DNA from: Streptomyces seoulensis
GTDB lineage: Bacteria; Actinomycetota; Actinomycetes; Streptomycetales; Streptomycetaceae
Assembly: GCA_013364255.1 (NCBI GenBank)
Contig: CP054936.1
Coordinates: 1,550,001-1,614,000 of the forward strand
Direction of reading: 5' to 3'
Length of the DNA stretch: 64,000 nt
Notes under the pieces: model-generated
Seen by the model: only the letters and a program-made list of their open reading frames with translations
Databases searched by the model: none
What the model was told of the DNA's origin: nothing
Program-made: the position numbers and the translations under genes
In this document: positions 9,965 through 18,493 of the stretch, piece by piece
How positions within the stretch are numbered: the first letter of the stretch is position 1
Layout: each line of letters starts with the position of its first letter

Positions 9965-9983
9965 GTGCGCACCCGGTGCGCAC
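9965..9983. promoter_or_regulatory. 19-bp palindrome just upstream of the mceG ribosome site
   Basis: GTGCGCAC (9965-9972), CCG, GTGCGCAC (9976-9983). Each arm is itself palindromic, so the site is both a direct and an inverted repeat. It lies in the likely 5' leader, 16 nt before the GGAGG (9999-10003) of mceG, and could be an operator or a leader hairpin. Confidence 0.45.
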
Positions 9984-10007
9984 TGGCTCACCCTTGGCGG
10001 AGGTGAT

Positions 10008-11018
10008 ATGGGAATCGAAGTCGTGGTCGAGGGCCTGACCAAGTCGTTCGGCAAGCAGAACATCTGGCAGGATGTGACTCTCACGCTTCCGGCCGGTGAA
10101 GTCAGTGTCATGCTCGGCCCGTCCGGCACCGGTAAGACGGTGTTTCTGAAATCGCTCATCGGTCTCCTCAAACCGGACCGCGGCCGTGTCCTCATCAATG
10201 GGGTGGACATGGTGAACAGTCCGGAGCGCGAGATTTTCGAGACCCGGAAACTCTTCGGGCTCATGTTCCAGGACGGCGCCCTCTTCGGCTCCATGTCCCT
10301 CTTCGACAACATCGCCTTCCCGCTGCGCGAGCACACGCGCAAGAAGGAGGCCGAGATCCGGCGCATCGTCATGGAGCGGATCGAGGTCGTCGGACTCCTG
10401 GGCGCCGAGCGCAAACTGCCGGGAGAGATCAGCGGCGGCATGCGCAAGCGGGCCGGCCTGGCCCGCGCCCTCGTGCTCGACCCGCAGATCATCCTGTGCG
10501 ACGAGCCGGACTCCGGCCTCGACCCGGTGCGCACCGCCTACCTCTCCCAGCTGCTGATCGACCTCAACGCCCAGATCGACGCGACGATGCTGATCGTCAC
10601 CCACAACCTCGACATCGCCGCCACGGTTCCCGACAACATGGGCATGCTCTTCCGCCGCGAACTGGTCACCTTCGGCCCGCGCGAGCTGCTGCTCACCAGC
10701 GAGGAACCGGTCGTCGCCCAGTTCCTCGCCGGCCGCCGCGAGGGCCCCATCGGCATGTCGGAGGAGAAGGACGCCGCGGCCCTGGCCGCCGAGGCCGCCG
10801 ATCCCCGGACCCGGGCGAACACGCCCCGCGAGATCGTCCCGCAGCTCGAACCCTCCCCGGGCCTGCCCGCGCGGCGCGCCGCCGCCCGGCGCCGCGAACG
10901 CGTCCTCGGCATGCTCGACCGGCTGCCGCCCGCCGCCCGCGCGGCCATCGAGCGCACCTACGCCTCGGCCCCCACCGCACCCGCCATGCCCCTGCCGGCG
11001 GCCGGGAGCGGCTCATGA
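10008..11018 (+). CDS. mceG: Mce-system ABC ATPase (MceG/Mkl, MlaF-like)
   Basis: 336-aa cytoplasmic ATPase that powers the Mce lipid importer. Walker A GPSGTGKT (37-44), signature SGGMRKR (142-148; the Met in place of Gln is typical of Mkl/MlaF), Walker B IILCDEP (161-167) and H-loop His199 are intact. An extra C-terminal tail of about 90 residues (from about 245) rich in Ala/Arg/Pro is also a known feature of actinobacterial MceG. ATG at 10008 has GGAGG 4 nt upstream. In mycobacteria MceG is encoded away from the mce loci; here it leads the operon and overlaps yrbEA by 4 nt (ATGA). Confidence 0.93.
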   Translation: MGIEVVVEGLTKSFGKQNIWQDVTLTLPAGEVSVMLGPSGTGKTVFLKSLIGLLKPDRGRVLINGVDMVNSPEREIFETRKLFGLMFQDGALFGSMSLFDNIAFPLREHTRKKEAEIRRIVMERIEVVGLLGAERKLPGEISGGMRKRAGLARALVLDPQIILCDEPDSGLDPVRTAYLSQLLIDLNAQIDATMLIVTHNLDIAATVPDNMGMLFRRELVTFGPRELLLTSEEPVVAQFLAGRREGPIGMSEEKDAAALAAEAADPRTRANTPREIVPQLEPSPGLPARRAAARRRERVLGMLDRLPPAARAAIERTYASAPTAPAMPLPAAGSGS

Positions 11019-11779
11019 TCACCGGGGCGCTGCGGCAGACCGGACGGCTCTTCGCGCTCTCCGCCGAGGTCAGCCGGGCCATCTTCAAACGCCCTTTCCA
11101 GTTCCGGGAGTTCGTCGAGCAGTTCTGGTTCCTCGCCAGCGTGACGATCCTGCCCGCCGCGCTCGTCTCGATCCCCTTCGGCGCCGTGATCGCCCTCCAG
11201 GTCGGCTCGCTCACCCAGCAGCTGGGCGCCCAGTCCTTCACCGGCGGGGCCAGCGTGCTCGCCGTCGTCCAGCAGGCCAGCCCGCTCATCGTGGCCCTGC
11301 TGATCTCCGGCGCGGGCGGCTCCGCCATCTGCGCCGACCTCGGCTCCCGCACCATCCGCGAGGAGCTGGACGCGATGGAGGTCATGGGCGTCTCGCCGGT
11401 GCAGCGCCTGGTCGTACCGCGGGTCCTGGCCGCCATGGGCGTGGCCGTCCTGCTCAACGGACTGGTCTCGGTGGTCGGCATCCTCGGCGGCTACTTCTTC
11501 AACGTCTACCTCCAGGACGGCACCCCCGGCGCCTACCTGTCCAGCTTCTCCTCGCTCGCCCAGCTGCCCGACCTCTACGTCAGCGAACTCAAGGCCGTCA
11601 TCTTCGGGTTCATCGCGGGCATCGTCGCCGCCTACCGCGGCCTCAACCCGCGCGGCGGACCCAAGGGCGTGGGCGACGCCGTCAACCAGTCCGTCGTCAT
11701 CACCTTCCTCCTGCTGTTCTTCGTCAACATGGTGATCACGGGCGTCTATCTCCAGATCGTCCCGCCGAAGGGGGGCTGA
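11015..11779 (+). CDS. yrbEA: YrbE-type Mce permease A
   Basis: 254-aa integral membrane permease of the MlaE/YrbE family (Mce ABC importer). It has five or six hydrophobic helices with the MlaE core: GAVIALQVG, GAGGSAICADLGSRTIREELDAMEVMGV-type loop (about 105-132, the ATPase-contacting segment), then LVVPRVLAA and the C-terminal helix pair. ATG overlaps the mceG stop by 4 nt. It pairs with the next gene to form the heterodimeric transmembrane channel. Confidence 0.93.
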   Translation: MITGALRQTGRLFALSAEVSRAIFKRPFQFREFVEQFWFLASVTILPAALVSIPFGAVIALQVGSLTQQLGAQSFTGGASVLAVVQQASPLIVALLISGAGGSAICADLGSRTIREELDAMEVMGVSPVQRLVVPRVLAAMGVAVLLNGLVSVVGILGGYFFNVYLQDGTPGAYLSSFSSLAQLPDLYVSELKAVIFGFIAGIVAAYRGLNPRGGPKGVGDAVNQSVVITFLLLFFVNMVITGVYLQIVPPKGG

Positions 11780-11785
11780 GGAACC

Positions 11786-12592
11786 GTGGCCTCCCCGCTC
11801 GTATGGCTCGACCGCTCCGGCGAGCGCATGATCTTCTACATCCGCTCCGTGCTCTGGGTTCCGCGCACCCTGCGCCGCTACCTCAAGGAGGTGCGGCGGC
11901 TGCTGGCCGAGGTCGCCTTCGGCACCGGCGGCCTCGGCGTCATCGGCGGCACCATCGGCGTGATGATCGGGATGACGCTGTTCACCGGGACCGTCGTCGG
12001 ACTCCAGGGCTACGCGGCCCTGGACCAGATCGGCACCGCGGCGTTCACCGGTTTCGTCTCCGCCTACTTCAACACCCGCGAGATCGCCCCCCTGGTCTCC
12101 GGACTCGCCCTCTCCGCGACCGTGGGCGCCGGCTTCACCGCGCAGCTCGGCGCCATGCGCATCAACGAGGAGGTCGACGCCCTGGAGGCCATGGGCATCC
12201 GCTCCCTGCCCTATCTGGTCACCACCCGCATCATCGCCGGCGTCGTCGCCATCGTCCCGCTCTACGCGATCGGCCTGCTCTCCTCCTACCTGGCCTCCCG
12301 CGTCGTGACGGTCATGTTCAAGGGCCAGTCCAGCGGCACCTACGACCACTACTTCAACCTGTTCCTGTCCCCCACGGACGTGCTGCTGTCGGTGCTGAAG
12401 GTGCTGATCTTCAGCGTGATCGTGATCATCGCGCACTGCTACCACGGCTTCCACGCCCATGGCGGGCCGGCCGGCGTCGGCGTCGCCGTGGGCCGCTCGG
12501 TGCGCAACGCCATCGTGCTGATCTCGGTCACCGACTTCTTCCTCTCGCTGGCCCTGTGGGGCGCCACCACGACCGTGAAGGTGGCGGGGTGA
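11786..12592 (+). CDS. yrbEB: YrbE-type Mce permease B
   Basis: 268-aa second MlaE/YrbE-family permease. The start is GTG at 11786, 6 nt after the stop of yrbEA. A cytoplasmic N-terminal helix (about 20-45) precedes the hydrophobic core with TIGVMIGMTLFTGTVVGLQG. The conserved loop GAMRINEEVDALEAMGIRSL (about 127-146) is the counterpart of the EEL-DAMEVMG segment of YrbEA and is expected to dock on MceG. Together with YrbEA it forms the inner-membrane part of the importer. Confidence 0.93.
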   Translation: MASPLVWLDRSGERMIFYIRSVLWVPRTLRRYLKEVRRLLAEVAFGTGGLGVIGGTIGVMIGMTLFTGTVVGLQGYAALDQIGTAAFTGFVSAYFNTREIAPLVSGLALSATVGAGFTAQLGAMRINEEVDALEAMGIRSLPYLVTTRIIAGVVAIVPLYAIGLLSSYLASRVVTVMFKGQSSGTYDHYFNLFLSPTDVLLSVLKVLIFSVIVIIAHCYHGFHAHGGPAGVGVAVGRSVRNAIVLISVTDFFLSLALWGATTTVKVAG

Positions 12593-12593
12593 G

Positions 12594-13847
12594 ATGAGCA
12601 GTCCACGAGGCGAGAAGCTGCGCCGCCGGCTGGCGGGCGTGGTGTTCGTGACCGTGCCCGTCCTGCTGATCTGGCTGGCGGTCGCCGTCTACGACAAGAC
12701 GTTCACCGACAGCGACCCGGTGGTCGTGGAGACCGGCTCCGTCGGCAACGAGATGCACCTGGGCGCCGAGGTTAAGGTGCGCGGCGTCGTCGTCGGCGAG
12801 GTGCGCGCCATCGACCCCACCGCCGACGGCGCCCGGCTCACCCTGGCCCTGCGCCCCGGCGCCCTGGACCGCATCCCGGCCGACGTCAGCGCCCAGATGC
12901 TGCCCACCACCCTGTTCGGCGAACGCTTCGTGGCCCTGGTCCCGCCCGCGCACCCCGACGGCCGGACGCTGGCCGCGGGAACCGTCATCCCGCAGGACCG
13001 CTCCGCCAACGCCGTCGAACTGCAACAGGTGCTCGACAACGTGCTGCCGATGCTCACCGCCGTCCAGCCGCAGAAACTCTCCGCCACCCTCTCGGCCGTC
13101 TCCCAGGCGCTGTCCGGACGCGGCGGCCGGCTCGGCGAGACCCTCAGCCGGCTCGACGACCACCTGCGCAAGTTCAACCCCGAACTGCCCACCCTCAACC
13201 GCGACCTGAAAGAACTCGTGAAGGTCAGCAACGTCTACGCCGACGCCGCGCCCGACATCGTCACCGCGCTCACCGACTTCACCACCACCAGCCGCACCCT
13301 GGCCGAGAAGGACGGCGACCTGGCCGCCGCGCTCGGCTCCACCACCACCACCGCCCAGGACCTCACCACCTTCCTGCGGCAGAACAAGAGCAACATCATC
13401 CGGCTCAGCGCCGCCTCCCGGCCCACCCTGAGCCTGCTCGCCGAGTACTCCTCGTCCTTCCCCTGCACCCTGCGCACCCTCGCCGACTTCGTGCCCCGGA
13501 TGGACCAGGCCCTCGGCAAGGGCACCGGACAGCCCGGACTGCACGTCGACGTCACCACCGTGGCCTCACGGGGCGCCTACGAAGCCGGCCGGGACACCCC
13601 GTCCTACGACGCCTCCGGCGGCCCGCACTGCTACCCCGTGCCCTACCTCGGCGTACCCGCCGCGGCCGCCGCGCAGGTGCCGGCCACCGCCGCCCAGAGC
13701 CTCGGACCGGCCAACTCCCCGCAGGAGAACCAGCTCGTCAACGAACTGCTCGCCCCGGCCAGCGGCCGGCAGCCCGACGACCTGCCGGACTGGAGCAGCC
13801 TGCTGGCCGGGCCGACGCTGCGCGGCGCGGAGGTGACGCTGCGATGA
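12594..13847 (+). CDS. mceA: Mce-family substrate-binding protein, position A
   Basis: 417 aa. One N-terminal membrane helix (about 15-35), then the MlaD/MCE domain (about 42-125; LGAEVKVRGVVVGEVRAI and LFGERFVALVPP), a long coiled helical region (about 140-300) typical of actinobacterial Mce proteins, and a Pro/Ala-rich C-terminal tail. It is exported with the helix as anchor; six such proteins are thought to build a tunnel carrying lipid or sterol from the outer layers to YrbE. ATG lies 1 nt after the yrbEB stop. The cargo is not evident. Confidence 0.92.
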   Translation: MSSPRGEKLRRRLAGVVFVTVPVLLIWLAVAVYDKTFTDSDPVVVETGSVGNEMHLGAEVKVRGVVVGEVRAIDPTADGARLTLALRPGALDRIPADVSAQMLPTTLFGERFVALVPPAHPDGRTLAAGTVIPQDRSANAVELQQVLDNVLPMLTAVQPQKLSATLSAVSQALSGRGGRLGETLSRLDDHLRKFNPELPTLNRDLKELVKVSNVYADAAPDIVTALTDFTTTSRTLAEKDGDLAAALGSTTTTAQDLTTFLRQNKSNIIRLSAASRPTLSLLAEYSSSFPCTLRTLADFVPRMDQALGKGTGQPGLHVDVTTVASRGAYEAGRDTPSYDASGGPHCYPVPYLGVPAAAAAQVPATAAQSLGPANSPQENQLVNELLAPASGRQPDDLPDWSSLLAGPTLRGAEVTLR

Positions 13848-14923
13848 GGATCCGCCGCAGCGCGGGCGAACAGCGCGCCGAGGCGCACCCGAGCCGCCGC
13901 CCGCTGACCGGACCCCTGCTGAAGTCGCTCGTCTTCGTGGTGGTGACCGCGCTGGCCACCACCGTGCTCGGCCTGAGCGTCGCCAACACCGGCGTGGGCG
14001 ACGGCACCCTCTCCTACAAGGCCCTGTTCACCGACGTCACCGGCCTCGTCGACGGCGACAGCGTGCGCGTGTCCGGGGTGAAGGTCGGCGAGGTCACCGA
14101 CGTACGCGTCGTCGACCGGCGCACCGCCCAGGTCACCTTCGCCGTGCGCGAGAGCCAGTCCCTGCCCCGCTCGACCACCGCAGCCGTGAAGTACCTCAAC
14201 ATGGTCGGGCAGCGCTACCTCGCCCTCGACCGGGGCAGCGGAACCCTCACCGGCACCCTGGAGTCCGGCGACACCATCCCGCTCGACCGCACCCAGCCCG
14301 CACTCGACCTCACCCTGCTCTTCAACGGATTCAAGCCGCTGTTCGAGGGACTCTCCCCGAAGGACGTCAACGAACTGGCCGGCTCCATCGTCCAGGTGCT
14401 CCAGGGCGAGGGCGGCACCGTCGACAGCCTGATCCAGCACATCGGCTCGCTCAGCACGACGGTCGCCGCCAAGGACCAGGTCGTCGGGGAAGTGGTCAAG
14501 AACCTCGACACGGTCCTGACCACCCTCAACGACCGCGAGGCCGGATTCGACGACCTGGTCGACACCCTGCGCCGGCTCGTCAGCGGATTCAACGACGACC
14601 GCAAACCGCTGGGCCAGGCCGTGGCCGCGATGGGCGACCTCACCACCGTGACCGCCGGCCTCCTCCAGGACGGACGCGCGCCCCTCAAGCAGGACATCGG
14701 CGAACTGGGCAGGCTCTCCGGCAACCTCGGCGACGGCACACCGCAGATCGAGAACTTCCTCGCCAAGAGCCCCGCCAAGATGACCGCCCTGGCCCGCCTG
14801 TCCTCCTACGGATCATGGTTCAACCTCTATCTCTGTGAGGCCCGAGTGAACGGAGTGACGACCAGCGACGGCTCCAAGGCGCCCACCGGCATCCAGGTCA
14901 CCGAGGCGAGGTGCGGCGCATGA
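13844..14923 (+). CDS. mceB: Mce-family protein, position B
   Basis: 359 aa. An N-terminal basic segment and membrane helix (about 26-47) are followed by the MCE domain (about 58-135; LVDGDSVRVSGVKVGEVTDV, LNMVGQRYLALDRG) and a long alpha-helical region to about 320. The C-terminus has a conserved WFNLYLCEARVNG-type ending with a Cys, shared with position C. It overlaps mceA by 4 nt (ATGA). It is the second subunit of the predicted hexameric Mce assembly. Confidence 0.92.
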   Translation: MRIRRSAGEQRAEAHPSRRPLTGPLLKSLVFVVVTALATTVLGLSVANTGVGDGTLSYKALFTDVTGLVDGDSVRVSGVKVGEVTDVRVVDRRTAQVTFAVRESQSLPRSTTAAVKYLNMVGQRYLALDRGSGTLTGTLESGDTIPLDRTQPALDLTLLFNGFKPLFEGLSPKDVNELAGSIVQVLQGEGGTVDSLIQHIGSLSTTVAAKDQVVGEVVKNLDTVLTTLNDREAGFDDLVDTLRRLVSGFNDDRKPLGQAVAAMGDLTTVTAGLLQDGRAPLKQDIGELGRLSGNLGDGTPQIENFLAKSPAKMTALARLSSYGSWFNLYLCEARVNGVTTSDGSKAPTGIQVTEARCGA

Positions 14924-16014
14924 CCCTCCTGCAGCGGCCCGAACGCCGCACCGAGGACCGCGCCCCCCGCACCCGCCGGCCGCTCCTGAAGCCCGTCAAG
15001 GAACGCGACCCGGTCGCCGTCGCCCTCGTCGGCCTGCTCCTGCTCGCCCTGCTCGTCCTCCTCGCCTACAACGCCGACCGGCTGCCCCTGATCGGCGGCG
15101 GCACCGCCTACAGCGCCGACTTCAGCGAAGCGGCCGGCCTCGACAAGGGCGACGAGGTACGCGTCGCCGGCGTCAAGGTCGGCAAGGTCACCGGCGTCTC
15201 CCTCGACGGCGACAAGGTCAAGGTCACCTTCGAGACCAAGGGCGCCTGGATCGGCGACCGCACCACGGCCGCCATCGCCATCAAGACCCTGCTCGGCGAC
15301 AAGTACCTGGCCCTCGACCCGCTCGGCGCCGCCCGCCAGGACCCCGGCAGCCGCATCCCGCTCAACCGCACCACCTCGCCCTACGACGTGACCCAGGCCT
15401 TCCAGGACCTCGGCTCCACCGTCGACGCCATCGACACCCAGCAGCTCGCCAAGAGCTTCGAGACCATCTCGCAGACCTTCAAGGACTCGCCGCCCGACGT
15501 GCGCAACGCCGCCACCGGCCTGTCCGCCCTGTCGCGCACCGTCTCCAAACGCGACCAGGAACTCTCCGAACTCCTCCAGGGCAGCCAGCGGTTCACCAAG
15601 ACCCTCCAGGACAAGAAGTCCAGCTTCGAGACGCTCATCGAGGACGGCGGCTCCCTCCTCGGCGAACTCCAGGACCGCCGCGACGCCATCCGCGCCCTGC
15701 TCACCGGCAGCAGGGCCCTGTCCACCCAGCTCAGCGGCCTGATCGCGGACAACGACAAACAACTGGCGCCCACGCTCAAGGCGTTGGGCCGCGTCACCGA
15801 CGTCCTGAACGCGAACAGCGGCCAGCTCGACCGGACCCTGGCCCTGGTCGGCCCCTACTACCGCCTCGTCGGCAACACCCTCGGCAGCGGACGCTGGTTC
15901 GACAGCTACCTGTGCGGAGTCGTGCCCCGAAGCTACCTGCCCGCCAAGTCCCAGCCCAGCACCGGGTGCATGCCGCCGAAGCAGTCGGGGCAGGCCCAGG
16001 GGAGCGGTGAGTGA
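14920..16014 (+). CDS. mceC: Mce-family protein, position C
   Basis: 364 aa, from ATG 14920, which overlaps the mceB stop (ATGA); a GTG 9 nt earlier is in frame but lacks this coupling. Membrane helix at about 31-52, MCE domain at about 62-140 (GLDKGDEVRVAGVKVGKVTGV, LLGDKYLALDPLG), coiled helical segment at about 155-315, and the WFDSYLCGVVP C-terminal motif. The MCE core is very like that of mceB, consistent with ancient duplication within the operon. Confidence 0.92.
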   Translation: MTLLQRPERRTEDRAPRTRRPLLKPVKERDPVAVALVGLLLLALLVLLAYNADRLPLIGGGTAYSADFSEAAGLDKGDEVRVAGVKVGKVTGVSLDGDKVKVTFETKGAWIGDRTTAAIAIKTLLGDKYLALDPLGAARQDPGSRIPLNRTTSPYDVTQAFQDLGSTVDAIDTQQLAKSFETISQTFKDSPPDVRNAATGLSALSRTVSKRDQELSELLQGSQRFTKTLQDKKSSFETLIEDGGSLLGELQDRRDAIRALLTGSRALSTQLSGLIADNDKQLAPTLKALGRVTDVLNANSGQLDRTLALVGPYYRLVGNTLGSGRWFDSYLCGVVPRSYLPAKSQPSTGCMPPKQSGQAQGSGE

Positions 16015-17081
16015 TGACCAAGCGCCGAACACCGCCGCCCAAGCGCCGCATACCGCTGCCCAGGAGCCGCGGCGCCCGGCTCCTCGCCGCCGCCGTCGCC
16101 CTCGTGGTGGTCGCCGCCGGGCTGGCCGTCGCCGGGACCTTCGACTCCACCGGCACCCGCCTGACCGCCTACTTCGACCGCGCCGTCGGCATCTACGCCG
16201 GCTCCGACCTGCGCATCCTCGGCGTCCGCGCCGGCGAGGTGGCGTCGGTGCACCCGCAGGGCACCCAGGTACGCGTCGAACTCCACCTGGACGACGGGGT
16301 GAAGGTCCCGGCCGGCGCGCGCGCCGTGATCGTGGCGCCGAGCGTCGTCGCCGACCGGTTCGTGCAGCTCACCCCCGCCTACCGCGACGGGCCGGCCCTC
16401 GCCGACGGCGCCGTGCTGCCCGCCTCCGGCAACCGCACGCCCGTCGAGATCGACCAGCTCTACGCCTCGGTCACCGACCTCAGCAAGGCACTCGGGCCCA
16501 ACGGCGCCAACGCCACCGGCGCCCTGTCCGACCTGCTGAAGACCGGCGCCGCCAACCTCGACGGCAACGGCGCGGCCATCGGCGACAGCATCGAGCAGTT
16601 CGGCAAGGCGGCCAAGACCCTCAACGGCTCCAGCGACTCCCTGTTCACCACCCTCAGCCAGCTCCAGACGTTCACCACCATGCTCAAGGACAAGGACACC
16701 GACGTCCGCACCGCCCAGGAACGCCTGGACACCGTCGTCGGCTTCTTCGCCGACAACAAGGACGACCTGGCCGGCGCGCTCAAGGAACTCGGCACGGCGC
16801 TCGCCCAGGTCAAGCAGTTCATCAAGGACAACCGCGGCGAGCTGAAGAAGAACGTCGACAAGCTCGTGCCGATCACCCAGACCCTCGTCCGGCAGCGGGC
16901 CTCGCTCGCGGAAGCACTGGACGTGGCGCCGCTGGCCGCGAGCAACCTCGTCGGCGCCTACGACACCGACACCCGCTCCATCGACGGCCGCGCCAACCTC
17001 AACGAGATCAGCATGGGCGGACCGCTGCTGCCGCTGCCGGCCACCGGCGGCGCGGCCGCCTCCGGAGAGGGGGCGCGGTGA
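16014..17081 (+). CDS. mceD: Mce-family protein, position D
   Basis: 355 aa. ATG 16014 shares its first base with the mceC stop (TGATG); GTG 16011 would add one residue. A strongly basic N-terminus and membrane helix (about 23-44) precede the MCE domain (about 50-130; IYAGSDLRILGVRAGEVASV, VADRFVQLTPAY) and a helical region with heptad-like Leu/Asp spacing to about 310. The tail is Gly/Ala-rich. It is part of the Mce tunnel. Confidence 0.9.
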   Translation: MTKRRTPPPKRRIPLPRSRGARLLAAAVALVVVAAGLAVAGTFDSTGTRLTAYFDRAVGIYAGSDLRILGVRAGEVASVHPQGTQVRVELHLDDGVKVPAGARAVIVAPSVVADRFVQLTPAYRDGPALADGAVLPASGNRTPVEIDQLYASVTDLSKALGPNGANATGALSDLLKTGAANLDGNGAAIGDSIEQFGKAAKTLNGSSDSLFTTLSQLQTFTTMLKDKDTDVRTAQERLDTVVGFFADNKDDLAGALKELGTALAQVKQFIKDNRGELKKNVDKLVPITQTLVRQRASLAEALDVAPLAASNLVGAYDTDTRSIDGRANLNEISMGGPLLPLPATGGAAASGEGAR

Positions 17082-18493
17082 AGCGCCGCACACGACGGCC
17101 CGAGGACGCCCCCGAGCCCGAGGAGACGACGGGGCGGGAGACGGCGGCGGCCGAACCGCCCGAGGACGGGGAGCCGACCGCGAGCGGCCCGCGGCACGCG
17201 GCCGCGACCGCGGCACGCGGCCTGCGCACCGGCGCGATGGCCGTCGGCACCTCCGCGGGCGGCCTCATCGCCCTCGCCCTCGGCTTCACCCTGGCGCTCG
17301 GCGCGTTCACCCTCACCGTGCCCCGCTTCGACGGGATCGAGGACCTGCCGCTGCCCGGCGGCGCGGACCTGGGCTCCCACCCCTACACCGTCACCGCCGA
17401 ACTCGACGACGTGCTCAGCCTGGTCCCGCAGGCCGCGGTCAAGGTCAACGACGTCGCCGTCGGCCGGGTCACCGCCATCCGCCTCGACGGCTGGCACGCC
17501 CGCGTCACCATGAAGATCAACGGCGATGTGCGGCTGCCCGCCGACGCCGGCGCCCGCCTGGAGCAGTCCAGCCTGCTCGGCGAGAAGTACGTCCAGCTCG
17601 TGGCCCCCGCCAAGGACACCACCACCGCGCGCCTCGCCGACGGAAGCGTCATCCCGGTCGCCCGCACCGGCCGCAACACCGAGGTCGAGGAAGTCTTCGG
17701 CGCGCTGTCCCTGCTGCTCAACGGCGGCGGCGTCAACCAGCTCAAGTCCATCACCCAGGAACTCAACGCCGCCCTCGGCGGACGCGAGAGCACAGTGCGT
17801 TCCACCCTCGAACGGGTCAACACCCTCGTCACCGACCTCGACGACCACCGCGGCGACATCACCGACGCCCTCGACGCCGTCAACCGGCTCTCCACGACGC
17901 TGGCCGGCCGCAAGGACGACGTACGGACCGTCCTCACCGACCTCTCGCCCGGCCTGAAGACCCTGGACGAGCAGCGCGGCTCCCTGCTCACCATGCTGCG
18001 CTCCCTCGACACGCTCTCCGGCGTCGCCGTCTCCACCGTCAAGGCCAGCAAGCAGGACATGGTCGCCGACCTCAAGGCCCTCGCACCCACCCTGCGGGCC
18101 CTCGCCGACGCGGGCGCCGACCTGCCCGACTCGCTCCAGGCACTGCTCACCTACCCCTTCACCGACGAGGTGCTGAACGGAGTGAAGGGCGACTACCTCA
18201 ACGTGTACCTGAACATGACCGCCACGCCCGGAACGCGGATCATCCCGCCGCTGGTGCCGCAGAGCACGGCCGCCCCGTCCGCCTCCGCCCCGGCCGGCGG
18301 ACAGGGCGCGGCGGCCGGACCGGGCGCGAAGAAGGGCGCCGCCACGAACGGCGCCGGGAAGAAGGGCGCCGCGAAGGAGAGCCCGGCCCGGCCGTCGGGC
18401 GGGGCGACCCCCTCCGGCGCGGCCTCGCCCACGGCCGTGCTGCCGCTGCCGACCGTCTCCACCTCGGCCCAGGACGGAGGCGCCTCCCGGTGA
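17078..18493 (+). CDS. mceE: Mce-family protein, position E (no lipobox)
   Basis: 471 aa from GTG 17078, overlapping mceD by 4 nt. A charged, disordered cytoplasmic N-terminus of about 45 residues is unusual; the membrane helix (about 58-82) is followed by the MCE domain (about 100-185; VKVNDVAVGRVTAI, LLGEKYVQLVAP) and helical region. The C-terminal 80 residues are low-complexity Ala/Gly/Lys/Pro/Ser. In mycobacteria the fifth Mce protein is usually a lipoprotein; here there is no Cys after the hydrophobic segment, so it should be helix-anchored instead. Confidence 0.9.
   Translation: MKRRTRRPEDAPEPEETTGRETAAAEPPEDGEPTASGPRHAAATAARGLRTGAMAVGTSAGGLIALALGFTLALGAFTLTVPRFDGIEDLPLPGGADLGSHPYTVTAELDDVLSLVPQAAVKVNDVAVGRVTAIRLDGWHARVTMKINGDVRLPADAGARLEQSSLLGEKYVQLVAPAKDTTTARLADGSVIPVARTGRNTEVEEVFGALSLLLNGGGVNQLKSITQELNAALGGRESTVRSTLERVNTLVTDLDDHRGDITDALDAVNRLSTTLAGRKDDVRTVLTDLSPGLKTLDEQRGSLLTMLRSLDTLSGVAVSTVKASKQDMVADLKALAPTLRALADAGADLPDSLQALLTYPFTDEVLNGVKGDYLNVYLNMTATPGTRIIPPLVPQSTAAPSASAPAGGQGAAAGPGAKKGAATNGAGKKGAAKESPARPSGGATPSGAASPTAVLPLPTVSTSAQDGGASR

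Noticed and set aside
17078..18493. Lipoprotein signal in mceE
   Set aside because: Expected from mycobacterial LprK-type proteins, but no Cys follows the hydrophobic helix.
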